This document shows, piece by piece, positions 42,976-57,200 of a stretch of DNA of 64,000 nt; the stretch's first letter is position 1; every line of letters begins with the position of its first letter. A program made the position numbers and the translations under genes. The stretch lies in assembly GCF_047495875.1 (NCBI RefSeq), contig NC_092462.1, forward strand, positions 31,220,023 through 31,284,022. Direction: 5' to 3'. Below the pieces are notes generated by a model. The model was not told the origin of the DNA. It made no database searches and saw only the letters and a program-made list of their open reading frames with translations. This stretch comes from Pithys albifrons albifrons (Eukaryota > Chordata > Aves > Passeriformes > Thamnophilidae).

Positions 42976-45900
42976 ACACCTCTCTCACTCCTCCCATTTT
43001 CAGAACCTGTTTCCCACTTAGCCTCTTGATCTTTGCTCCAGCCAGGCCTCAGAAGAGTCAGGAAGGTGAAATAAAGCATAGAGATGCTATATCTAGTAAC
43101 ATGAGCATAAGGAAACTCACACATGGCTTCATGATGGGGCTGGCAGAAATTTCACTGAAATAGTACAAGGAAAAGCCACAGTATCTATATGAATTATATG
43201 TAACAACTGTGGTCTAACAATAAACACTGTTTTGTAGTTATGCAGCACTTTCTTACCACAGATCTCAATGTGCTTTGCAAAGAGTCTTGACATAATTTTC
43301 CCTATTCTCAGGATGACAAAACTGAGACACCGAAAAGTATGAAGTCACTGGGCAGTGGCATATCTGAAAAGAAGCCTGTTGTATTTCTCACAGGCAAGGA
43401 AAGCATGAATGTTCCCTATCCTACAACACAATGAGTCCATTTCCATGACTTTGGTCAATGCTTCTTTGCTAGGCAACTAATGTCGGATTCTGCCTTAATT
43501 CAATATTGCTCCAGAACTGGTGACAGGTCTCCTCTTCTGTATGGGCTTTGTTATAGGCAAATTATTTCAGTATGTGCTTCTGCATGCTATCTTTATTAGT
43601 AGCAATCATACCTTTCCAATCATGCCCTGCACCTGGTCTCCAGGCTGTGGCTTCTCCAGAGAAAACTGGATTTCATGCCTGTACAGCATCACACGTGATG
43701 AGACAATGTTGAATGAGGCTTTTGACTTCATTACCTGTTTGACCAAATGATAAAAAGAATGGTGGGACTGGGGCATGCTGCTAGATCTGTTGTTACTGGG
43801 GTTAGCTTTATGATTTCAGGCAAATGATTTCACCTCTGTAGAACAGGAACAATATTTCAACTTTGTTTAATAGGTACTTAATACAGGGACAAAAGCATTC
43901 TACATAAATCAGATTATTACAAAATTAGATCTAATTATGCTCTGAAACACTGAGAGCTCCTGACCTGTATATCCTGTTTTTATCTGGTCACATCAGGTCA
44001 AACAAAGAGTTCCCATCATGTTCAAGGATCCACCCAAATACTGCCACAAGGAAATGTAAGTATTTATGATGCTAAAAATACAACTGATGTGACATTTATG
44101 TGAATTTGATGCACTGTTCATGGGAGTCAGCTTTCCAGTAATTGTACTGGTGACCAGTGTGTTAGCTGCCAGGCTGCCAAAAGTATTTTCCAGAGGATGA
44201 CCAATGCTATAAGTTTGTCCTTCCAAATCTGGTATTACCCTCAAGAGTCAGGTGCAGAATGTGCTTCTGTTGGTCCTTACTGATACAAAATGGACATGGT
44301 TCCACCTTTTATGTGGTTAGTTCTATTTCCTAAAGGGTGAAAATAAAGTAAATTAAAATTGTGTAAAAGTCTACCTGCTTTTGTGGATTTTATTGTCTCT
44401 TCTTTGGTGCCATTAACATGGACTCAGGAAACTACCAGAGAACCTCCTTGCCACTTCTGCTCATACATTGAGCTTGCTTTGCTTCTTTGCAGGTCATGAC
44501 ACAAGGTCTGCAGGTACCATTTCAGAGGCTGTGCACCAGCAGGATTCCCTAGGTATGACAATAGAGCATGAATAAGATGCTGGTATGAATTCAACTACAG
44601 AGGTAAACTGCAAGGTGCAGATGGGGATGTACTGTTCCTGATGCAATAGGTGAACTACGCAACACAATTCAGGTATCCCTCATCCTTTAGCAGACTAAAG
44701 AGCACACCTTTCTCTTTTGTCACTAATAATAGTACATCTAGGCTTGAAATTCTGTCAGAATATTTGGTTACAAAAAATGAAAAAAATTGTCTCATGTTCC
44801 AAGGCAAGAATTTCAGGAGACAGAAAGATGACAGCTGTCAACTCTTGCAGTAATAGCAAGTGAATCCTGATATTAAGAACCAAGATAATTGTCTAATTGT
44901 GCGGGCAAAACAAAGGATCACTACCCCTACCAATGGGGTAGGAATAGAAAATCAAAATTTTCAATCATGTGCTTGTGTTACACAAAATATTCACTGTATA
45001 TATTGATATTCATGAAGAAATCAATTTTCAACATTGCCTTAATGATTACTATATGTCTGCACACTGCATTTGTGTTCCTTAGCTATATTTATGGTTGCAG
45101 CCACTGGTACATCTTAACAGAAAACCTTAGGCAATTTTGGCTTGCTTTACTGATTACACAGTCATAATTTGGCCTTGAATAATTAATCCTTTCATATATT
45201 TGCCTCCTTTTCTTTTCTTCTCTGTTTTTACCATTCATTACTTAGAAATATCTTATTCCTGCTTTTCATTAGGTTGAAAACAAGATGTATTCTTAGAGGA
45301 ATGACTACGTAGTATTTTTGCTCCCTTACATACCATTTTGTCTTGATGTGTCCTGGCTGCAAAACAGCTGACCCATTTACCAAACACATGTGCTAGAGAC
45401 CTACTTGTACCCTGAAACGTGTCCAACACAATTTAACCATGTTGATTTTCTGGCCAGTGTTTCTTTCCAGTAAGTCTGTGCTTTGTTAGTACATGAAGAA
45501 CAATTCGTGTAGCACAGGTGGAAGGAAGAGTTCTCAAACTCAGTTTACTTTTTTCTTGCAATATATTTTTGAGGAGACAGTAAAGCTAAATCATTATTTA
45601 TTTAAAAGAGGTTTCTTCAGCTATATATTGATTAGTATTTTTGTCAAAAAGCCACTAGGACACTATCCAATACCTTCCCATTATTCATAGAAAACTTTTC
45701 CTCAGAAAAACTAATCAGAAGAAATATGCTTGTGTCTGTAAATTAGTTCCTGGATATCGAATACCCTTATGGCTGTCTTGGAAAAACAACAATTTTTTAA
45801 TTCATACCTACATGCCTTAAGTCTCTGAAAAATCAGTCTACATTTCAGAAATGCTGTAGTGACACAGTTTAACATTTTCAGTGGGCTTTTATTACTGTTT

Positions 45901-48900
45901 AACTCAAAGTGTTCAGTGACTTGATGTGAACTTGCATTTTTTTCTAGATGGTCCCAAAGTTAATTTTCCTACTTAAAGATAAATACCAAAAATAAATATA
46001 AAAAATATCAAATAGTAAGTATTGAAAAAAAATTCCTGCTTTGTTTTGTAATGCATCATCAATATGCATCACCCTGCTTGTACTATTGCTAACTTAGAGA
46101 GATTAGTGGGCAAAATCCCTTTTGCTAGGTCAATCAGTGAGTGAGTGACTACTAGGATGAGAAATATGGACAACTAAAAAGCTCACTAGTATTGAAGTTA
46201 TGCTGATAGTGTGCTACAAAGCCAACTGCACAAAAGTGAAAATGAAAAAAAAAGGTTTTGTAGCTGATCTTTCTCTTTCATTACTCAGAATTTGGCAAAA
46301 GCTAAATCACAACGTTTTTGCCAATTAGATAGTGCTCTCTGTGCAACAAACTTCTTCCCCACCCTCCCTGAAGTGAAATGAGTCAACAAAAATTAGTTGC
46401 TCTTCATGGGATAGGTACTCATTATGCTTCAGCTCAAATACTTGCTGGAAATAATTATTTCTTTGAAAACTGAGTCAGGAAAAGTAAGAAATGTATGTAT
46501 TTCATGTCAGCCAGAGCTTTCCATTTTGAAAGATTTTATGGAATATTTTGCTGCATTCATACTGTGAATACAGAAGATATACTTGCACTCATTTTAGAGT
46601 GTATTCTTTAATAATGATGAGATAGTGCATTTTCTGAAATTAAAACATCGAGGTTGAATTGATTTGTGGCTGCTAAAATCAACACTTTTGTTGGATAATA
46701 CAACAACCCAAAAGATACTTTGATTTCTGCAAAGAATAATCGAGCATTATAGCTTTCTTTTTAATATATAGTTCTTATTTTGACTTCAAATACTATTACA
46801 GACAAATTTTCAAAAATATTTAACAATTATAAAGGCCAAAAAGCAAGGGACTTCATAGTACTTCTGAAAACATCTCATATCCATAAGCCAGCTGTTTGAT
46901 GAATGAGCGATTACCCTAATTTTGAAAAATCATATAGTGTTTCTGTTTAGCGATTACTTAATTTCATGCATTAAAGATTTTATTTAAACTTCACTCAAAA
47001 CTTAAAGTATATAGAGGACATATATTGAAAATAACCCAAGAATGTGATATAAAGGAATGCAGTCAATATAGTTTAAAAGATAACTCTTTTTGTTGTTTTG
47101 TCATGGCTCAGGCTTTTCTGAGTCCCAGAGCACAGGATGTTATACCTCAAAATGCTAAAAATCCACTAAATTACTATGAAACCCCAAACTATATCTTGGG
47201 TTCAGTGAAGTATTGTTATTGAGCTTTGAGTTGTTTATAACTTAAATAAGGGTATTAGATGCAACAAGGCAAATTCTCTCCCTTTACTGATTTACAGAGA
47301 TAATTTTCAACTGTTGATTCACTTAGAAAAGGTTGGTGTTCAGACTGTCTGCAGAAGAGAGATTGCAGTGTATACTTTACCTTGAGGGCAAGAACAGTGA
47401 ACTCCATTTGTTAAACAAAGAGATGCACTAATTTGAGGGAATGAGATAAGTTGTAAATTCAAATATTTGCTGAATATTTTGTAATTAGTTGAGAGGACAG
47501 AGCCTCAATAAACTAAAGCCTACTTCAATAAACTAAAATATATGCTGATACTTTTGGTTTGGACAGGAAACTATTTACACTGACATTAAAGGAAAAATGG
47601 CAGAAATGTAATATATTTCACAATAAACCCCTGGCCTGTGAAATACTTTACTTGTTCTTTTTTGAGTAAACAGAGGAAGCCCGACTGTCAGAAAAATCCT
47701 AGAAATGGAATGGAAAGTGTATTTGCTTTGGAAAAATGTACTCTGTGTTTTCATTTGTGACTTCCAGGGGAAGGCCTGAATGATAATAATTCAGGATGAT
47801 GGAAGTAGAAGAGTGAATTTCACATCTATTTTACACTACATCAGTGTTCCATGCTCATGCACAAATCTTTTTATAGAGAGAGAAGCATAGGCTTATCTTT
47901 GAAACATTAATGGCACTACCCTATTAAAAATAAATATAAGTATTTAGAGTCACTGAAGGAAATAGAATTTCAAGCTGATCCACATTTGAGCTATGAACAG
48001 GAAAGAAAAACCTTCTTTATTTTCTTTTTTACTTTGTAGCCCTTTTCTTTCTCCAGCATAAAAATTAAAGCCAGAAGACTTTTTTTCTTCCTTTCCCAAA
48101 AATTATGAGAGCAAGTCAGAATCTGACTTATCCTTAAAAGCTGCACAACAAGCAATATATTCCTATCGTGTGACTGAGTTATGGCAGCTATTATGTTGAC
48201 CCATAGTCCCCATATAGACCACAAATACAGTCATAGTTTTTACTGACACTTCTGTGCATGAATTTCAGGCAGGCTTCTCACTGATTGAAGTGCCTTTTGG
48301 GCTTCACCGACAACCACACAGTGCCATCTGGTGTCCTCAAAGAGCAATAAACTGTTCCTAAAATCTGTTAAATCATATAATGCCTCAAATCTCAAAATTA
48401 AGACTTGACCATCACAGAGCATTGCTTTCCAAGCCTACCTGGAAAATAGCCTCTAAATAATTTGCCTGAGCTCTGAGGTAATCATTACTGCTCCTGATGG
48501 AAGGACGATGACAATGAAAACTCAGTCCTTATTTTAAGAAAATAATTTGTCCAATGAAATGGAAGGAATAGAGATAGTGAATAAACTATTATTAAAAAAA
48601 TTATTTTGTTGGAACCTGCACAAACTTATTAAATAGCCTACTTACTTATGGACAAGCTTAAATTGCACAGTAAACAAATTCATTGGGGGTACCAACAGGT
48701 TTTGATCCCTTCATCGCTTCAGTGCACCGTTCCTCATATTTTTGGCAGATAGGCTAATAAGTGTGTCTTACTATTCTATACACGTTGGATATTAATTCTC
48801 TCTCACACGTGTCAATATCCATATGCAAATTTGCTAAAATTTTATTTAAGATTCCATAAAGGCATTGAAATAGCTTCTGACAAAGCAAGATCCAGTCCTC

Positions 48901-50499
48901 CACGGAGCCATGAGCAGTTGCTTGCAAAATCCATGCTACGACAATACTTGAAAAGAATAAAGCACCCTGTATATTCCAAGAACTTATGTACACATGTGCC
49001 TGTGAATATTTATGTCTTAATATAGACAAAATGTGCCGTTCGAACAGGGTGAAATGCACACCTTTGCCATTCTGCATAGTGCAGCACAGGGGATGCTGGT
49101 GGGAGCCGACGGCACTTTTAGGGCGAGGGATTGTTTTACAGGTGAAGCAGGTGCAGACAGTGGTGAAATACAGCCACCTACCGGCCTCTGGGTCACTCGG
49201 GGTGAGCAGCAAGGTCTTAAAACGTCCAGAAATTCAGTTGTGCAGCACGAAATCTTGGCCCAACCCATTTCACTGAAAGTTTTACTTACATTCATGGGTT
49301 ATAAATGATTGTCATTTATTCTGAATGTATGTAAGTACAGATGTGAGGACTGCAGCACATTGGTTATGGTATCTCAGCCAAGGTAGACTGCATTTGAATT
49401 TTACCATAGAATTTGAGAACACTGCATGACTTGCCGAGGATTAGCCATGTTTCCTGCTACACTACAATATGTTGGAATCTTACTGCAGTGTATTCCATAT
49501 TGAAACACACGTGAAAGACCCTTTCAAGTTTAACTATAGAAAGGACTTGTCTCTATGTCAATAGTGATAGCTGTGTATTTTGTATCAGACAGTGCTATTC
49601 CTGGTTCTTGCTTCAAAGTCCATTTTGAGGAGCTACTATAAAGATATATCTAGGACAAAGCTTTCTGGAATAAACTATGCATATATAAAATGGTGGGGGT
49701 TCCCCCCCTCTCATTATTTGGATGTTTACTAATTTATAGGGACTCAAACCCTGCAAAATGCCAACAGAATAATTAAGTATTTCATAATTTAATAATAAAA
49801 ATTAGGTCCTCTCTATGCATAGAGAACGAACTTTTCTTTCTCTGTGACCTTCTCGGTTCTGCCTGTTTAATAACTTAGAACAGGAATTGTTCATAACTTC
49901 TTAAGCACTGAGAACACTGGAAGATGGTCCTTTATAGCATTTTTTTGCAATAGGAAAACCTATCTCAGTGAATAAAGAACCCAATTCAAAAGTCCCATCA
50001 TGACTATTTTTATTCTTCTCTTAACTGCATTATTTCTAAACACAATTTGAATTTTGTCTAACTGCACGTTTTATCAGCAATTTTATCCACAATATTCAAA
50101 CCCGGTTGGAATAGGAGTGTCTGTGTTAAGGGATGCCTGGCTATTATCGCATCGGATTAACGTGTAAGGCTGGTTCGGTCACAGCCCCTGCTCACGCCAG
50201 ACTGGGAGTGCTCTGAAGTACCTACACGTGGTTGGTGCCCCGTGGAGATCTTTGGACACAGCCCCCCACTTCAAAGTCCAGGACTGGGAAATCGTTCCTC
50301 CTTAACTATGGCGGAATTTTCTGGGTTGGTGGCATGTACCTAGAAATTGAGTCCAGGTCCTGAGAAACTCTTCCTTTTCAGAACTGAGACACGCGCCCCC
50401 ACAGAAAGCCTTATTTTTTAATAACCACACTTCCCATTTAGGAGCAGGTTTAATAAAAATTTCATAGTCGGACTGCCTGACGTGCTTTGTAGGTTACCA
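42976..50499. other. FGG to AtuA-like gene intergenic region, no gene recognised
   Basis: About 7.5 kb, mostly AT-rich. No spliced gene, RNA gene or clear transposon was recognised. The interval 48990-49310 has overlapping frames of about 90-150 codons on both strands and a local rise in GC, but none resembles a known family. In birds this intergenic space separates FGG from the head-on CpG island at about 50.5 kb. Confidence 0.55.
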
Positions 50500-51260
50500 C
50501 AACCCTGAAAGGAGTTTCCACTTGCAAGGCTCCCCCGCTACACCCGCCTTGGCTCGGCAGGGACACGGCTGCCCTCGCAGCCCCGCAGGGATGTGACAGC
50601 CCCGGACCCTCCTGCCATTTGATCTAGTCCGGCATGGGCCAGGATACAACTCGAGCCAAAGCAGAGGCCGGTCTGAGTACACTCCAGGCTGCACCCAGCA
50701 CAGCCACCCAGCTGTGAGCCACCCCGGTTGCGACTGGGACAAACCCAAAGTGCACTCCCTCAACTCCCGTCACTATGCCCAGCGCGCCCGGCGTTTATAA
50801 ACTTTCTCCCGCCCCTTTTCCCAGCCACCCGCAGGCCCCTCCCCGGCCCTCTGCGGGGCGGCCGCAGCCGGGGCTGTGTCCGCGCCCGCCGCCAGCATGA
50901 GCTGCTCCGTGTTGCTGGGGCCACGGGGGCCGCGGCTGCTGCTGGCGGGGGTCACCGCCCGCCCGCCCCGCTGGGCCCGGCGGCGGAGCGCGGGCTGTGA
51001 GCCCCCTGCGGGCGCCGCGGTGCGCATCGGCTGCGCCTCGGGCTTCTGGGGCGACACGGCGGCCGCAGGTGGGCGGTGGGGCCGGCGGCGGCTGCCCGGG
51101 AGCTGCAGGGGCACCGGGCGGGGCCGGGGCCGGGTTGCGGGGGCTGGCGGGGCCGCCGGGCGGGCGGTGGCGGCTGCGGGCGCCGCCAAGAGCCCCGTTG
51201 CGCAAGGGCCGGGCCGGGGCGGGCCGGCGGTACCGCGGTCCTAACGGCTCTCTCCCCTGC
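50500..51260 (+). promoter_or_regulatory. CpG-island promoter of the AtuA-like gene
   Basis: GC content jumps from about 50.5 kb and peaks between 50.8 and 51.25 kb, covering the first exon and intron 1. GCGGGGCGGCC and GGGCGG words are frequent, and there is no convincing TATA box except a TTTATAAAC at 50794-50802, about 100 bp upstream of the start codon. The island argues that the gene is live and broadly expressed rather than a relic. Confidence 0.7.
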
Positions 51261-54200
51261 CCCGCCAGTGCCGCAGCTGCTGTACGGAGGGAAGCTGGAT
51301 TTCCTGGTCTTCGATTACCTCTCCGAGATCACCATGTCGCTGCTGACGGCCGCCAGGGCCCGTTCTCCCGTGAGTACAGTGTCCAGACATAGCCACAGCC
51401 GGGCGGGGCTGCGGCGCTCCCCGAGCGCTCCGGCAGCGCCCGGAGCCTGCCTAAGACATGCCTGGTTATGGTGACACGATTCCTTTCATATACTTCTACT
51501 TGCACGTATAGGTTTTATTTTCACGTACTCGGTTTCATATAGTAAAACTGTTCATCTCACTTTCCATCGTTTTAGCAGAACATTTTGGGAGGTAGTTATT
51601 CCCTGTTTTCGGGGTTAAGCAAGGAAAGGAATTGGGTTGACCTACCCCCTAAGACATGATCATAGCTCTTAATTGTTTCAGGTTTTAGGTTACACTCCGG
51701 ATTTTGTCTCCACTGCCATGGCTCCGTATATAAAAGATATCCACAGGAAAGGTATGTTACTCTGCATGAGTCTGTATGTTAAATTAAGTTCACCTGCTTA
51801 TGAAGCCAGGCTCAGAGAGTTGAGTCTGTTCAGCCTGGAGAAGGCAAGGCTCTGGAAAGACCTTATGGCAGCCTTCCAGCACCTAAAGGGGACCACAGGA
51901 GAGTTGGAGAGGGGAGGGAGTTGTTCCAAAGGTACATGGTGATAGAACACGGGGGAGGAATGGCCTTAAGCTGAAGGCAGGTTTAGATTACATATTAGGA
52001 AGAAATTCTTTACTGTGTGGAGAGGCACTGGAACAGGTTGCCCAGAGAAGCTGTGGATACCCTATTCCTGGGAGTGTTGAAGGCCCGGCTGGATGGGGCT
52101 TTGAGCAACCTGGTCTGGTGGAAGGTGTCCCTGCCCATGGCAGGGAGGCTGGAACTGGATCATCTTTAAGGTTTGTCCATCTCATTCTAGGATTCTATGA
52201 AAAAAACCATTGTAATGGATGTGAGTTACAGGTGTGCTGGTGAAGTTTAAATTGGGCCAATTTAAAGTGTTTGTTATAATTATGAATATATGCAACTATT
52301 TTGATGCATTTCTTACTGTAGCTTTAATTTCTGAATTGAAAATTGCTGTACAGATCTTTGCTAAAATGTGAGATCTAGGGGCTTTCAGTGTAATTTAAAA
52401 GGTTTTCAACATTCCTGTACAGTTCTACAATACTACTTTCTGAGCCCTTTTTTTTCTTGTTTGCAATAGTACAGCTTCACAGCTTTCTGAGCTTGAGAAG
52501 AGAAAAAGAATTAACTTCTGCATGTACCTAATGCCTTGCAAACAGTATAATGCACATTTCTACTAAAATGCAGTTGTTTGGGGAGTATGGATGTTTGAAT
52601 GACTGGTGTCCAGTACTGTTCTTGTAGGAGATTTTTGGTGCTGACTGCCTCATTATATATATCTTTTTTGGTCTTTCTCTCCTTGCGTGCATAAAGGAAA
52701 GATGAGAAGTAGCTATAACAATTATTTTTCTGTAAACAATTTTGTATTGGCTTATTCTGATCTTTTGACAGGTCAAATGGGGTTCATATTTTAATGTGAT
52801 TTTAGTATTTTACTTGATGAGATGTCTTCCACCTTGCAGAGATGATACCTTTCTTGGGTTTCAGCACAAACGTCTAAGTTTTTAAAATACAGATCATTGT
52901 TGATGCTGCCTTTTGTATTTCCCTTTTTTTTTATTAGGTGTTCGTGTCATCAGTAATGCTGGTGGAATTAATCCACTTGCTTGTGCAGCTGCCCTTCAGG
53001 AGGTGGCAAAGAAAGCAGATGTTGATTTGAAAATAGCTGTTGTTGCTGGAGATGATCTAATGAATGAGGTATTTTGCTTTGTCTTAGGCCTCAGTAGCAT
53101 TAGTCTATATAGCACGGGAACTTACTTTGTGTATCTTTATTGCAATAGTCTTCTACTATTAAAAGCATTTAGAAGTTGGTCCTTAATTTTCTTTTTTTTT
53201 TAATGCATGAGAACAATTCTTGGCACATCTTATGTTTGGTATGTGATAGGGGATGAGTTTTATAAGCTTGTTGGTCTGCTGTTTAGCTTGTTGAAGAAAA
53301 CTGTGAATATGATGCCAGGTGTGCCTGATCTTCAGGAGAAGCAAATATATGCTGTTGCTTACAGCTTCTATCTAAATGAACTAATCCTGCATATCAAATC
53401 TTCTAAATATGGTGTAGTTACTGTGCATTCAAATGTTTATCCCTTCTAGCTTTTTTTTTAGTAATGTACAGGCATTTCCTGATGTTACTTTGTTTACAGG
53501 TAGCTGGTTTTCTCTTTTTAAGTAATTAGTTTACAGCTATTAAGGTAATGTTAAGTGGGAGGCTTGAAGTTTAAATATTTTTTTAAAAAATTTAAATACT
53601 AAATATATGGGATTTTTTTACTTAAAGAGTTACTTTTTGTCTATGATTCTGCAAATAAACGTTGGCCATCCCTGAAAAGGTACTGGGAAAACAGTTTATA
53701 CATTGTTAGTGGTTAAGAGAGGAGAGGTTTGCACTATGGTTAAATCTCTGCCTGTAACCTGGAAAATTATTTATCTGCATAGGATCTGTTACTCCTTGCA
53801 TGCTCTTGAATGTGGAAGATGATCAAGTAAGATTCTTTGTTTGCAAATTATGTGCAGTGCTTGGACTCCTTTTAAAAAACTTCTGCCTTACTGAAATTAC
53901 CATCTACTGTCCAGAATTTCATTACTGGTACAACAGTGGTTGTTATTTCAGCTTGTTGTGGGACAGGCGTGATCTGAAATGTGTTATTTTCTCTGCTGTT
54001 GTCAGTAGGTAGTTTAGAGGAACAAAAAAGAGACAGCTTTTACTGACTAGAAAGTGTTATTTGTGGTTTGGAGGATTTCAGTCATTAACTTGGAATACCA
54101 TGTTAATTCAGAGCAGAAGTTTTTTTTCCGCACCACGGATCCTGCCTAGAAACTGATATTAGACATTGTGTCTGTGCAGTCACTCTCTACAATCCACCTA

Positions 54201-57200
54201 CTTCTCTGGAAACAACCTTTTCTAAGTATCACATGGAGCTGCAGGATCATCCTTGTTCTCTGGCCATGACACATTGTAGTTGTGGCAGACACATTTATGT
54301 TCCCAGGATTTGATTTATTAAGTCTTACACCAACAAAGACAGGGAATATACCAATTCATTGTAGTTTTTGATCTGTGAATGAACTAGCATACTTCAAAGA
54401 CTGACTTAATTTTCTGCATGCTGGAAAAGTTATGGTTAAAAGTGTGTTTAAGGCTTTTAACCATTCAACAGATTAGTATTGTTAATAATTTTAATAATTG
54501 TATTTTGCTTGGAGTTGCTGTGACGTGGATCTCTTTGATACTAATGAAAGGCTTACAGCAGAAACGTCCAAGTACTCATAGATTTGGTGTTCTGTTTTCT
54601 GACAGAAAGAGAACTTAAAAGGAGCTGGTATCACTGATTTAGAGAGTGGCAAACCATTTCCAGAGAATATTCACAGCATGAATGTATATCTTGGGTGAGT
54701 TATTTTAGCAAGTTGTATTTATTATGAACAAATAATTTTAACACATTGAATACATAAATTTGTTTTGCTTTGCAACTAGAACCACCTAGTGTATGAAGTT
54801 CACCTTTGGATTTTCAGATAACCAGAAAAAAATTGTTTGTAACTTGTAAATAAATTTTAATTTACACCCTTGCAAGTTACGATTCCTTAGCACTGCCTCA
54901 TCTGTGAATGTTCAGGTTTTAGTTCAAGGAGAAATATTTTTAGTTCATTAATGAAAAGCAAAACTGCTTTTTCATATGCTGTCTATTCTGTTGCAGCTTG
55001 GAGTATTTTACAATGTTGTCACTAGAGAAGTGCAACCAAGGAATTCAAGTACTGGGACATGCTCAGAGTGCTATATGAGGTTCCATTAGGTTCTGCTGAA
55101 CTGTGTCAGGCTGTGTGCCATTTAAGTTTTGGAAACTGGCTTTTCAGGATGGTCATTGTTTTGAAAGGTCTCCCTGGCCTCCTTTATGATACTAAAAGCT
55201 TTCCATATGTCTCTAAAAGCAGATATTCTAGCTACCTGTTTGTGAACAGTCACGTTATTGTCACCATCAACTTCAGATGACTCAATCAGATCTATCAAAG
55301 GGGAAAGACTGAGAAATGGGACAATGGTCAAGTGCACCCTCTTCCAGCTGATGATCCTGGTGATCCTGTTTTTGCTCTTCTGTCCTGCGTGTCAGTCGTA
55401 TATATCATCTCTCCTGTATTTATGCTTGGTGTTTTTCTAAAGTCTGTGTGCACAGTCCCCCCTCTTTTATATTAATCTTCATGTAATAACTGCTGTGCTG
55501 TCTCTTCTGTCATTATAATTACTTTCTAAAATGCATAACTGACAGATAGTTATGTATGACTGTGCTTAATGTGTTTTTCTTTGTAAAATAAGAACCTCTT
55601 AATAGATTAGTTGTTTTGAATTAATCTTAAGTGTTTTCTGTTGTTGCTGGATTTAAAAAAGCTTCTACCTTTGTCTCTGCATCCTTAACAGATGCCAGAA
55701 GAGCAGACTCTCTTGGCTTTCTAAAAAAGTGGTGTTTCTTTATGGAGACCTTAATCCCAGTTGCACTGCAATGTAAAGCTATTACCAGCTTCCTAAATTA
55801 GTCATTTCCTCAGCTACCTTTTGCTTTAAGGTCAGCAGTGGATGTTTATTCGTAAAGCAAATGATAAATTTATATATGCCTGTAAAACAAGTGAACATCA
55901 CAGTACATTGGGTGAAATCTGTAATTTCTGTAGATAGTGCACTGTTAATTCCCCAAATCTAAGGATGTTTACACTTTGATTCTTGATTCCAGTGTGTAAA
56001 CTTCATCTACAAAATTTGCTTTGGGTTATTGGTTCTGAAGTGTTTCTTCTGTCCCTTTTCATTTGACCTATTCAGAGTTCTGTGAACTGAGTTCACATAT
56101 ATTTTTAACTATATAAGCCAAATGGCTTTTACTGCTTTTTAAGGGCAGTTACAGGGTTAGTCTGTCATTGTCTTTTATGTGTTCAGAAACCCCATTTGTG
56201 TTTTTTGTTACTGTTGCTTAACACTGCCCAGACATGTAAATTGTTTCTGTCTGCTTTATATTTGCTTGTTGTTCTAGCTAGCATCCTCTGGTTTATGTAG
56301 CATTGGAGGGAAAAACAAATACATACTTACTACATTTTATGTTTACATCACTTGGAGAACCTCTGTGTCTTCTGCTTTATCTCTATCTTTTGACAAAATC
56401 TGGGCTAAATCTATGGAAACTGTAGAAAAAAATCTCATGGCCTTGTTTTTCAAGGCACACATGGTTTGTTTTTTTAAATTGCCTATTTCTTGAAGAATAG
56501 AAGGATCCAGCAGGTAACATGGGCTCAGAAGCCAGGAAGCTGTGCAGTGTGGTCAAGGCTTGCACACTAACATGAATGAACTCAAGTGGTTCACCTGGGT
56601 GAATATTTTTAAGTCTGACTAACATTGAGTGGGATGACTTCCCTGACCAAGTTGGAAAATTTAGTGCTAGAATTTCTTCAAAAACAATGGCATCACAGTG
56701 CTCTTGAAGTTGATCACTATTGCAAGTTCTAAAAACACTTGAGTAAATTGACCTGAAAGTTTAAAATTGGAGGGCAAACTTAACAAGGTTTTTCTGTGAA
56801 GAATATTCATCTTCATACACTCATCTACAAATGAATTGAGTAATGAATCTCTGAAAAGCACCGTTTTCTGTAACTGATATTAGAAGTGTCTTTCTATGCA
56901 CTCTGTTCAAGACAGTTTCAATGAGCATCAGGACAAATGTCTCAGTTATGTTGTTTAGGTACCTGAATTTGATACTGTTTTGGTGACCTCTCTTTAAAAT
57001 ATTGTTGTATACATACAATGGCAAGTGAATTGTTAAAGTTGATTTTACTGATTTCCTAAGGGCCTTTTAAGTGATTTTTAACCTGTGTGTGGCAGGAATT
57101 GCTTTAAAAATTGAAAGTTCCTGTTGTTGTGTTGTTTTGCATCTTCAGTGCAAGACCAATAAGCAGGGCTCTTGACCTTGGAGCTGATATTGTTGTGACG

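Noticed and set aside
42976..50499. Expected LRAT gene beside FGG
   Set aside because: No sequence encoding the LRAT NCEHFV-type motif was seen anywhere in the window; if linked, it lies to the right.
50773..51474. Overlapping frames of 120-140 codons on both strands around exon 1 of the AtuA-like gene
   Set aside because: They are shadows in a CpG island where stop codons are rare; only the frame starting at 50897 joins in phase to conserved exons.
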